From NCBI GenBank assembly GCA_023957315.1, contig JAMLHE010000010.1:1-64000 (forward strand): a stretch of DNA of 64,000 bases, given 5' to 3'. The position numbers were made by a program, and so were the translations under genes. Shown one piece after another: positions 26,501-34,725 of this stretch. Source of the DNA: Candidatus Kapaibacterium sp. Its GTDB lineage: Bacteria; Bacteroidota; Ignavibacteria; Kapaibacteriales; UBA2268. Every line of letters starts with the position of its first letter. The stretch's first letter is position 1. The notes under the pieces are model-generated. The model searched no databases. It saw nothing but the letters and a program-made list of their open reading frames with translations, and was not told the origin of the DNA.

Positions 26501-27347
26501 ACCAACACCAACAGGGGCTCAAATACCACTTGGGCAATTGCTTGATATCGAATATGTACGTGGACCTCAAGCTATAAAAAGTGAAAATACTTTTCTGGTA
26601 GCTTATGTGCTTTTCGATAAGCGGGAAGGATTTGCTGAAGTAGATGTGGTGAACGATGCCCAAGAAATGATTCAACGTAGAATTGATGCGGGAGAACTCA
26701 TTGTTCCGGCAGGTGTGAATTACAAATTTTCAGGAAGTTACGAAAATCAGATACGTGCAGAAAAGCGATTAACAATCATTGTACCTATTGTGTTACTGAT
26801 TATTTTTCTGATTTTATATTTTCAGTTCAAATCAGTAACTACTTCACTCATGATTTTTTCCGGTATTGCTATGGCTTTCAGCGGAGGTTTTATTATGCTT
26901 TGGTTATACGGGCAGGGTTGGTTTGCCGATTTTTCGGTGTTTGGAATGAATATGCGTGAATTGTTCCAAATGCACACCGTTAACCTGAGTGTAGCAGTTT
27001 GGGTTGGTTTTATAGCCCTTTTTGGATTAGCAACCGATGATGGTGTACTTATGGGAACTTATCTCGACCAAAGTTTTGAACGAAATCCTACTAAAACTAT
27101 AAATGGGATAAAGCAGGCTGTTGTAGAAGCAGGAGAGCGTAGAATCCGCCCTGCTGTAATGACGACCGCTACTACAGTTATTGCCCTGCTGCCCATACTT
27201 ACTTCAACAGGTCGAGGTTCTGACATTATGGTCCCTATGGCGATTCCGGCATTCGGGGGTATGATAGTAGCTGCAATTACATACTTTATCGTCCCTACTC
27301 TTTACTGTATGCGTGAAGAATATAAACTTAAAAGACAATCATCATGA
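23523..27347 (+). CDS. cusA: CusA/CzcA-type heavy-metal RND efflux pump
   Basis: 1274 residues, GTG start. Inner-membrane RND pump expelling Cu(I)/Ag(I) or divalent metals with a CusB adaptor and CusC channel. Seen: the N-terminal helix, [25 protein letters not shown] and [18 protein letters not shown] of the porter domain, the TM4 proton-relay motif [14 protein letters not shown], and [12 protein letters not shown] and [13 protein letters not shown] in the C-terminal half. It is some 230 residues longer than E. coli CusA: an extra block of hydrophobic segments at about 535-680, between the two halves, accounts for most of this. Its stop overlaps the next gene by 4 bases. Confidence 0.9.
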   Translation: [1274 protein letters not shown]

Positions 27348-28579
27348 ACAAATATATAATAAAAATAATAATCGTCGCACTTTTGTGTAACTCATGGTGC
27401 TATGCCCAAACGCTGGACGACTCTTTTAAGATAGCCGCAGAAAACAATCCGGGCTTGCAGTCAGTATATAAGGAATACGAGGCTGCATTACAAAAAGTAC
27501 CACAAGTCAATTCCCTGCCTGACCCAACATTTACATTCGGGTACTTTATTTCTCCGGTAGAAACACGGGTTGGACCACAACAAGCAAGGTTCTCACTTGT
27601 ACAAATGTTTCCATGGTTTGGCACATTAAAAGCGCAGGGTGATGCCGCAGCATTAATTGCAGAAGCAAAATTTCAAAATTTCCTGGATGCCCGAAACAAA
27701 CTATATTTTCAGGTAGCTGCTGCATTCTATCCTTTGTATGAGCTAAATGATTTGATAGCCATTGAAAAGGAAAACATAGACATACTTGAATCATACAAAA
27801 GCATTTCAACCAAAAAATTTGAAAATGGAATTGGAACAATGGTTGATGTTTTAAGGGTGGAAATTATGCTCAAGGATGCACAGACTAATTTGAATATTTT
27901 AATTGATAAAGAAAAACCGTTATTAACCACTTTCAATAAGCTGTTGAATAGGTCAGAAAATGAGAAGGTGACAATGACTGATTCGCTCAAAACGGACTAC
28001 TTGACCGATGATTTCCGTAAGGATTCCTTGATTTCCGCAAATCCAATTTTAAAATCATTGGACTTGAAAATAAAGGCAAGCGAAGCCGGTGAACTGTCAG
28101 CACAAAAGCAAGGTATGCCAAAATTTGGTATTGGATTAGATTATGTGATGGTTGGTGAACGTCGTGATATAGTAATGCCGGATAACGGCAAAGATGCAAT
28201 AATGCCGATGATAAGTATTAGCATTCCCATTTTCAGAGGAAAATACGATGCTTCCGAGACAGAAGCTAAATTAATGCAGGAAAGCTATATGTATCAAAAG
28301 ATTGATTTAACAAATTCACTAATTTCAAATTATGAAATGGTGTGGTTTGAGATTCAACAACAACAACAACTATTATCACTTTATGAGCAACAAATACAAT
28401 TATCACAACAATCACTGAATTTAATCTTTACATCATATGGTAATTCCGGTAAGGAGTTCGAAGAGGTACTTAGAATGCAACAACAATTACTGAAATACCG
28501 GAAAATGAGAGCCACGGCTTTGACTCAATACCACATAGCAATAGCAAAATTGGATTATATCACATCAAAATCGAATTAA
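27344..28579 (+). CDS. cusC: TolC/CusC-type outer-membrane efflux channel
   Basis: 411 residues. Signal peptide (IIIVALLCNSWCYAQ) followed by two outer-membrane efflux protein repeats: SFKIAAENNPGLQSVYKEYEAA and LPDPTFTFGYF in the first, LISANPILKSLDLKIKASE and FGIGLDYVMVG in the second. A Gln-rich coiled stretch (QQQQQLLSLYEQQIQLSQQ) is near residue 345. No lipobox Cys at the mature start, unlike E. coli CusC. It should form the outer-membrane duct for the CusA-like pump. Overlaps cusA by 4 bases and is followed directly by copB. Confidence 0.85.
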   Translation: MNKYIIKIIIVALLCNSWCYAQTLDDSFKIAAENNPGLQSVYKEYEAALQKVPQVNSLPDPTFTFGYFISPVETRVGPQQARFSLVQMFPWFGTLKAQGDAAALIAEAKFQNFLDARNKLYFQVAAAFYPLYELNDLIAIEKENIDILESYKSISTKKFENGIGTMVDVLRVEIMLKDAQTNLNILIDKEKPLLTTFNKLLNRSENEKVTMTDSLKTDYLTDDFRKDSLISANPILKSLDLKIKASEAGELSAQKQGMPKFGIGLDYVMVGERRDIVMPDNGKDAIMPMISISIPIFRGKYDASETEAKLMQESYMYQKIDLTNSLISNYEMVWFEIQQQQQLLSLYEQQIQLSQQSLNLIFTSYGNSGKEFEEVLRMQQQLLKYRKMRATALTQYHIAIAKLDYITSKSN

Positions 28580-28580
28580 A

Positions 28581-30617
28581 ATGAAAAATAAACATCAAAA
28601 TCACCAAAAGAATCAATTATCTGATAATCAAACCAATAACAAATCAGATCATCAACATGGCAACCACGACCATCATGCCATGATGATTGAAGATTTCAAA
28701 AAACGTTTTTGGATTTCAATGGTCATAACATTGCCTATTGTAGTGCTTGCCCCAATGATTCAGGAACTGGTGGGTTATGAACTTCGCTTCATTGGTGACC
28801 GATACGTGCAGTTTGTACTTTCTTCTATCATCTTCTTTTATGGCGGATGGCCCTTTCTGAAAGGCTTGGTTAAAGAAATTAAAAAGAAAGCACCTGGCAT
28901 GATGACTTTGATTGCTCTTGCCATTTCGGTTGCTTACTTCTATAGTTCGGCAGTTGTATTTGGTCTTGGTGGCAAAATATTCTTTTGGGAATTGGCAAGC
29001 CTAATAGTCATTATGCTTTTAGGACATTGGATAGAAATGAAGTCGGTCTTGGGCGCATCTAACGCGCTTCAGGAATTAGCGAAAATGATGCCTTCCACAG
29101 CTCGGAGAATCAATAAAGACGGTGAACATGAAGATGTATCTATTGAAGACTTGCAAAGCAATGACATCATACTTGTACGACCGGGAGAAAAAGTACCTGC
29201 GGACGGAACGGTCATAGAAGGAGAAAGCCATGTCAACGAATCAATGCTTACCGGAGAATCGAAACCTGTTTCAAAGCATAAGGACGATCAGGTGATTGGT
29301 GGTTCGGTAAATGACAATGGGACTTTAAAAATCAAAGTCAAACACACTGGTGAAGACTCCTATCTGACTAAAGTGATTGGTATGGTCAAAGAAGCGCAGA
29401 AATCCAAATCCAAAACTCAAAATCTGGCTGATAAAGCTGCTGCATGGTTGTTCTACATTGCACTTGGAGGTGGGATTACCACTCTGATTGTTTGGTTAAG
29501 TTTGGGAAAAGAATTTGAGTATGCTTTAGAACGGATGGTTACTGTTATGATAATATCCTGCCCACACGCTCTTGGATTGGCGGTTCCATTGGTAGTGGCA
29601 ATATCTACGGCTGTTTCTGCCAAAAATGGATTATTGATTCGCAATAGAGCTGCCTTTGAGAATGCCCGAAAATTGACAGCTATTATTTTTGACAAAACTG
29701 GTACCTTAACAAAAGGAGAGTTTGGTGTTACGCGAGTCCAAAGTGTTTCAGATAAATTGTCAGACAATGAATTACTCCAAATTGCAGCTTCGGTTGAAAG
29801 CAGTTCAGAACACCCTATTGCCGGGGGAATCGTTCGAAAAGCTAAAACAGATGGGTTGGAGTTCGACGAACCACAAAACTTTCAAAACATCACAGGTAAA
29901 GGCATAAAGGCAACCTTAAAAGGGCAAGAAATCAAAATAGTAAGTCCCGGAATGCTGAAAGAACAAGGAATTGAGAGTCCATTAGAAGCATTCAAATCAG
30001 AAGATGAAACAGTAGTCTTTATTTTGATTGACGACAAGTTAGCAGGGTTTATCGCCCTGGCAGATGAAATCAGACCTGAATCCTTGTCTGCTGTTGAAAC
30101 CCTGAAGAAAAAGGGGATTAAAGTATTGATGGCTACAGGCGACAACCATCAAGTAGCAAAAGCGGTTAGCGAACAACTTTCATTAGATGACTTCTATGCA
30201 GAAGTGCTACCGGAAGATAAGCAACGTATTATTAAAGAACTTCAGGAGAAGGGAGAGTTTGTAGCAATGACCGGTGATGGAGTAAATGATGCACCTGCAC
30301 TTGCACAAGCAAATGTTGGCATAGCAGTAGGGTCAGGCACTGATGTAGCCGCTGAAACTGCTGATATCATATTAGTTAATAGCAATCCCAAAGACATTGC
30401 TAATCTGATTTTATTTGGAACTGCGACTTACAATAAAATGATGCAAAACCTGTGGTGGGCAGCAGGTTACAACATTGTAGCAGTGCCTTTGGCAGCCGGA
30501 GTATTGGCAGGTGTCGGTATAATTCTTAGTCCTGCTATTGCTGCTGTTTTGATGAGCCTAAGCACCATTATAGTTGCCCTCAATGCACAATTACTGAAAA
30601 AACAAATCAAGGGGTAA
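28581..30617 (+). CDS. copB: CopB-type P1B copper-exporting ATPase
   Basis: 678 residues. The His-rich N-terminal tail (residues 4-33, NHDHHAM and others) replaces the Cys-based metal-binding domains of CopA. Family marks: TGES in the actuator domain, Cys327-Pro-His329 in ISCPHALGLAVP, the phosphorylated Asp371 in DKTGTLT, SSEHPIAGG, and TGDGVNDAPAL. The CPH motif defines the P1B-3/CopB group that moves Cu(I)/Cu(II) or Ag(I) out of the cytoplasm. It lies between the cusC- and cusB-like genes with spacings of 1 base on each side, so one polycistronic message is likely. Confidence 0.95.
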   Translation: MKNKHQNHQKNQLSDNQTNNKSDHQHGNHDHHAMMIEDFKKRFWISMVITLPIVVLAPMIQELVGYELRFIGDRYVQFVLSSIIFFYGGWPFLKGLVKEIKKKAPGMMTLIALAISVAYFYSSAVVFGLGGKIFFWELASLIVIMLLGHWIEMKSVLGASNALQELAKMMPSTARRINKDGEHEDVSIEDLQSNDIILVRPGEKVPADGTVIEGESHVNESMLTGESKPVSKHKDDQVIGGSVNDNGTLKIKVKHTGEDSYLTKVIGMVKEAQKSKSKTQNLADKAAAWLFYIALGGGITTLIVWLSLGKEFEYALERMVTVMIISCPHALGLAVPLVVAISTAVSAKNGLLIRNRAAFENARKLTAIIFDKTGTLTKGEFGVTRVQSVSDKLSDNELLQIAASVESSSEHPIAGGIVRKAKTDGLEFDEPQNFQNITGKGIKATLKGQEIKIVSPGMLKEQGIESPLEAFKSEDETVVFILIDDKLAGFIALADEIRPESLSAVETLKKKGIKVLMATGDNHQVAKAVSEQLSLDDFYAEVLPEDKQRIIKELQEKGEFVAMTGDGVNDAPALAQANVGIAVGSGTDVAAETADIILVNSNPKDIANLILFGTATYNKMMQNLWWAAGYNIVAVPLAAGVLAGVGIILSPAIAAVLMSLSTIIVALNAQLLKKQIKG

Positions 30618-30618
30618 A

Positions 30619-32409
30619 ATGAAAAAAATAAATAAATCAACCGTTATAATAGCCGTAAGTACACTTGCGGTTGGCTTACTGCTTGGATGGCTACTTTTCA
30701 GCACATCCGGTCAATCAAGTGCCGATGACCACAATCATTCTGTAGGCGATGAATCGGAAACTATTTGGACTTGCTCTATGCACCCACAAATTCGACAAAG
30801 CGAATCGGGCGATTGTCCCATTTGTGGAATGGATTTAATTCCATTGGAGGATGACCAAAACAGTGAAATTGACCCGATGGCAATCATAATGTCTCCAACT
30901 GCTATGAAATTAGCCAATGTAAGCACTGCTTTTGTTGGTAAAATGAATCCCGTAAAACAAGTAAGGTTAAGCGGGAAAGTGCAGGCTGATGAACGATTGG
31001 CTTTTTCACAAGCATCACATATTCCCGGAAGGATAGAAAAACTATTTGTGAATTTCACCGGCGAGTTTGTAAGCAAAGGGCAAACCATTGCTAACATTTA
31101 TTCTCCTGATTTGGTAATGGCTCAAGAAGAGTTATTTGAAGCACAGAAAATCAGAGAATCCCAACCTCAGCTTTTTCTTGCTGCCAAAGAAAAGTTGAAA
31201 AATTGGAAACTTTCCGATAATCAAATAGAAGGAATATTAAAAAATGGTAAAATACTGGAAGAATTCCCAATACAAGCAGATGTCTCCGGTTATGTGACCA
31301 ATAAAACAATCAATTTGGGCGATTATGTCCGAAAAGGAGAAACTATTTATGAAATTACAAATCTGACTAAAGTTTGGGTTTTATTTGATATATATGAATC
31401 AGATATGGCATGGATAAAAAAAGGTGACAAGGTTCAATTTACTATAGCGTCCATTCCCGGAAAAAGTTTTGAGGGGAATATTTCATATTTAGACCCAATA
31501 ATTGACCCAAAAACAAGGGTCGCGAAAGCAAGAGTAGAGTATAACAATACCAATGGTAATCTTATGCCTGAAATGTTCGTATCAGGAGTGGTTGAGGCAA
31601 AACTAAAGACAAGCTCTAATGCGCTTGTTGTGCCGAAAACTGCTGTAATGTGGACAGGAAAGCGCTCTGTTGTTTACATCAAAACAGATACTGAAAACGG
31701 AGTAAGTTTTATCATGCGTGAGATAACTTTAGGTACCACACTGGGAGAAAGTTATATTGTTGAAAGCGGTTTACAGGAAGGCGAAGAAATTGCTGTTAGT
31801 GGAACCTTCAGTATTGATGCCGCCGCTCAACTTGCAGGTAAACCCAGTATGATGAGCCCGGAAGGAGGTGCAGTAATCACAGGACACGACCATGGAGAAA
31901 CGAAAGACAGTAAAGCTCCTGCTACACAACAAGTTGAGCAAGTAAATGAAACTAAGTCTATCGGTCAGCAGGCGAAAAATGCACTTCAACCGATTTATGT
32001 TCAATACTTAAAACTGAAAGACGCTCTTGTAGCTGATAATTTGGAAAATGCCAAAAAGGCGGCTGTATCCATGCAAGAAAATCTCGCAAAAGTGGATATG
32101 ACTTTATTTAAAGGTGAATCACACAATAAGTGGATGAAATTCGACAAAGAATTAAAAAGCAATCTGCAACATGTGCCTCATTTATCAAATCTGGAAGAAG
32201 TCAGAGAGAAATTTCGGCATATTTCCATGACTATGATTGAAATGACGAACAGTTTCAACCCCTTTAATAAAACGCTGTACATCCAACATTGCTTAATGGC
32301 TAATGACAACAAAGGCGCCGATTGGCTGAGTTCCGAAAAAGAAATTAAGAATCCGTACTTCGGGAAGTCTATGCTTACATGCGGAGATGTAACTAATGAA
32401 ATCAAGTAA
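30619..32409 (+). CDS. cusB: CusB-type RND adaptor with metal-binding and DUF3347 domains
   Basis: 596 residues. An N-terminal membrane anchor (about 8-28) is followed by a short heavy-metal-binding domain (49-77: IWTCSMHPQIRQSESGDCPICGMDLIPLE split as WTCSMHP and CPICGMDL), then a membrane-fusion protein body (VRLSGKVQADERLAF, SHIPGRIEKLFVNFTGEFV, NLTKVWVLFDIYE, VPKTAVMWTG). The last 140 residues form a DUF3347-like helical domain (YVQYLKLKDALVADNL). CusB adaptors take up periplasmic Cu(I) through Met ligands and activate CusA; the extra domains probably add metal-binding capacity. Last gene of the island. Confidence 0.9.
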   Translation: MKKINKSTVIIAVSTLAVGLLLGWLLFSTSGQSSADDHNHSVGDESETIWTCSMHPQIRQSESGDCPICGMDLIPLEDDQNSEIDPMAIIMSPTAMKLANVSTAFVGKMNPVKQVRLSGKVQADERLAFSQASHIPGRIEKLFVNFTGEFVSKGQTIANIYSPDLVMAQEELFEAQKIRESQPQLFLAAKEKLKNWKLSDNQIEGILKNGKILEEFPIQADVSGYVTNKTINLGDYVRKGETIYEITNLTKVWVLFDIYESDMAWIKKGDKVQFTIASIPGKSFEGNISYLDPIIDPKTRVAKARVEYNNTNGNLMPEMFVSGVVEAKLKTSSNALVVPKTAVMWTGKRSVVYIKTDTENGVSFIMREITLGTTLGESYIVESGLQEGEEIAVSGTFSIDAAAQLAGKPSMMSPEGGAVITGHDHGETKDSKAPATQQVEQVNETKSIGQQAKNALQPIYVQYLKLKDALVADNLENAKKAAVSMQENLAKVDMTLFKGESHNKWMKFDKELKSNLQHVPHLSNLEEVREKFRHISMTMIEMTNSFNPFNKTLYIQHCLMANDNKGADWLSSEKEIKNPYFGKSMLTCGDVTNEIK

Positions 32410-32650
32410 ATATAGTCTAATAGAAATTTTCAATTATTAAACGAACCTCAAAAACTTCTGTAGTTTTCGGTGTTGAAATTTCTAATACTCAATAAATATT
32501 GAAAATTTGCAAACGGGATTGTATTTCGTAAGGGTAGGCAATAAAGTGGTGAAGTTTGTGAAGTGGTAAGAAGAGAGCTGTTGGGAATAATAAGTTTGAA
32601 ATTTACCACGAAAATTAGCTTACAACCAAGAATATCTCTCTAACTTAGTT

Positions 32651-32684
32651 GCTGAATATCGCTGTAAACACAGTGCTATTCAGC
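32651..32684 (+). terminator. Hairpin downstream of cusB-like gene
   Basis: GCTGAATA...TATTCAGC stem extended by CGCTGT/ACAGTG, loop AAAC, then ATCTTTTGTC. Strong hairpin but short T run, 240 bases past the stop. The rest of 32410-32761 holds no gene that I can support. Confidence 0.5.
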
Positions 32685-32761
32685 ATCTTTTGTCTCATAC
32701 TATAGACATTTTGAGATATTTACTTACAATTTTCAGACAATTTCAGATTTTTTAGAACAGT

Positions 32762-33160
32762 TTAGTGTAATATACTACTATAAGTAAAATGTAGTGCATG
32801 AAGCATAGCATCGGCGGAAATATAAATAGGCATATCCTTGATGAAAACATCCCAAAATGCATGGATAAATGTCGGGAAATTCAATCTTTCCGTGACCATA
32901 AAGCCATGCTTTGAAATCAGAGCTTTCTCATAATCAGTCAATGTGAAAATGGAATCAATTTCTTTCGAATAATCGGCATTCATGAAATCAGTGTTAGCCT
33001 CTTTAAGAAAAGCTCCGGCAGGATACATCTCAAGCAATTCATCAACGCTCATATCCTTGTTCTCTTCGAGGAATTTGATTTATTCCTCAGCTTTAAAATC
33101 CGCTTGCGTCGAAGACGAAACAAACAGCACTGTTAAAATAATAGTCAAAAACTTTTTCAT
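32762..33160 (-). pseudogene. Truncated DUF3160 gene copy
   Basis: The region 33160 down to 32774 repeats the first 129 codons of the DUF3160 gene at 18815-21352 without insertions or deletions. The start codon and signal peptide are present, but codon 27 or so is TAA in place of Tyr (KAEE-stop-IKFLEENKD), and the copy ends abruptly after HALHFTYSSI, where sequence identity stops. Only an internal 96-residue frame remains open. It is a dead fragment; its high identity to the intact copy in the body (nearly every base) points to recent duplication or gene conversion. Confidence 0.9.
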
Positions 33161-33350
33161 ATTCTTTCCTTCAAATTTTCAAATTTGTACCTACATATCT
33201 TATATGACACATAAAAATACAATTTGTTCCCGAGAATGTGATTTTTTTGTTTCGTCAGGTGTAACAAAGACTGTAAAAGCATTTTGACTCTGAAAGAGTC
33301 ACATGTTTATAGCAAAAAATGTTTAAATTATACATTCGACCTCTTCGAGG
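32774..33350. repeat. Right copy of ~0.6-kb direct repeat flanking metal island
   Basis: Homologous to 20966-21605 in the same orientation. It covers the broken DUF3160 start, its upstream region (TATATGACACATAAAAATAC is shared exactly) and the GTAACAAAGACTG...GAGTCACATGTTTATAG segment. Together the two copies bracket 21.6-32.7 kb. Confidence 0.85.
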
Positions 33351-33530
33351 TCGCACCGCAACGAGTATAAATAATTTTCTATAAACATGTAATCTCTTCG
33401 AGATTAAGCCACTAAAAATGAAAACCCATAAAAAATAATCCCACGGTTAAAACCGTGGGCTATGTTTACGTTTATTTTCACCCACGGTTGAAACCATGGG
33501 CTATGTTTCGGACAGAACGCTGTTCTGTCC
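33289..33530. repeat. Cluster of short intergenic palindromes
   Basis: Gene-free stretch 33161-33543 contains: an inverted pair ACATGTTTATAG (33301-33312) / CTATAAACATGT (33379-33390) enclosing the hairpin CGACCTCTTCGAGGTCG (33337-33353); AATCTCTTCGAGATT just outside it; hairpins CCCACGGTT/AACCGTGGG (33440-33459) and CCCACGGTT/AACCATGGG (33481-33500), each followed by CTATGTTT; and GGACAGAACG/CGCTGTTCTGTCC (33510-33530). The last also occurs at 45622-45642. The 33440 hairpin has a minus-strand T-rich flank. Confidence 0.75.
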
Positions 33531-33543
33531 CTACAATTCACAT

Positions 33544-34725
33544 CTAATCTATGCTTTGCAGAGCGTAGAATTTTAAGTATGAGGTTTCGGGCATTGGCGG
33601 ATAAACCGGATGGTCTGGGGCTTGGGAGCCGCGATAAATCATATTAACGGTTTTGTCCGCTCGCAAAGCTGCTCTTGTGATGATGTCGTAAAAGACATCT
33701 TCGTAAATGTGGTGCGAGCAACTTGCAGTTAGCAAAATTCCATTAGGTGCTAAGGCTTCGAGAGCGATTTGGTTCATTTTCAAATACGCTGCTTTTGCAT
33801 TTGTTACAGATTTTTTATTCTTTGCAAAAGCCGGAGGGTCGAGTACAATTATATCCCATTTTTTATCGGGATTATTTTTGAAAAAGTCGAAAACATCTTG
33901 AGTAACAAAATTAATATTATAATTATTATTTGCTGCATTTTGCTTTGCTAATTCGATTGCCGGTGCAGATGAATCTACTGCCGTAATTTCTGCCGCACCG
34001 CCATAGGCTGCATTTAGGGCAAATCCGCCGATATGCGTAAAACAATCCAGCACATTTTTTCCGCGACTAATTTGTGATAATAAATGTCTGTTATTGCATT
34101 GGTCTAAGAAATATCCGGTTTTTTGCCCATCGGAAATATTAATATTTATTTTAATTTCTCGGTCGTTAATTTGAATTAATTCGGGAATTTCACCAAATAA
34201 TCTTTCATCAATTGTTGACAGACCCTCGATTTCGCGAGATTTTGAATTTGCTTTTAAAATAATTCCTTTGGCATTTGAATCAATTTCCAAAATTGTATCG
34301 GCAATTAATTTCTTCATTCCCTCAAATCCGGCAGACTGAATCTGAACGGCATAATATGAGCCGTATTTATCGATGATTAATCCCGGCAACAAATCCGATT
34401 CGCCAAACACCATGCGGTAGCTGTCTGAATGAGCTAATAATTGTTTGCGGCGATTATTTGCACCGATTATTCGATATTTAATTAATTCGGAAACATTTGA
34501 TTTCGCATCAGTTAGTAATAATCTCAATGAAATTAAGCTGTTTGGATTATAGAATGCAAGCCCAAGACTGACATTATCGCCGGCAATAGCTTCTACTAAA
34601 GTTCCGGCTTCAATTTTTGGAACCTCAACAAGCTCGTTGCTGAAAATCCACAAATACCCGCTTTGGTATTTGTTATGATATTTTTTTAATTGTATTTTCG
34701 GGATTAATTTGTCGGAGTCGCCCAT
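33544..34725 (-). CDS. rlmI: RlmI-type 23S rRNA cytosine-C5 methyltransferase
   Basis: 393 residues. N-terminal PUA-like domain (QLKKYHNKYQSGYLWIFSNELVE), a central domain, then a class I SAM-methyltransferase fold: SDGQKTGYFLDQCNNRHLL, VLDCFTHIGGFALNAAYGGA (SAM motif I), EITAVDSSAPAIELA, IIVLDPPAFAKNKK (catalytic-site PPAF motif) and LLTASCSHHIY with the reactive Cys. This order is that of RlmI, which makes m5C1962 in 23S rRNA. It overlaps rimO by 22 bases, so the two RNA/ribosome-modification genes are coupled. Confidence 0.85.
   Translation of the reverse strand: MGDSDKLIPKIQLKKYHNKYQSGYLWIFSNELVEVPKIEAGTLVEAIAGDNVSLGLAFYNPNSLISLRLLLTDAKSNVSELIKYRIIGANNRRKQLLAHSDSYRMVFGESDLLPGLIIDKYGSYYAVQIQSAGFEGMKKLIADTILEIDSNAKGIILKANSKSREIEGLSTIDERLFGEIPELIQINDREIKININISDGQKTGYFLDQCNNRHLLSQISRGKNVLDCFTHIGGFALNAAYGGAAEITAVDSSAPAIELAKQNAANNNYNINFVTQDVFDFFKNNPDKKWDIIVLDPPAFAKNKKSVTNAKAAYLKMNQIALEALAPNGILLTASCSHHIYEDVFYDIITRAALRADKTVNMIYRGSQAPDHPVYPPMPETSYLKFYALQSID

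Noticed and set aside
21691-32409. Transposon-borne origin of the metal island by a transposase inside it
   Set aside because: No transposase, integrase or terminal inverted repeats were seen between the flanking direct repeats.
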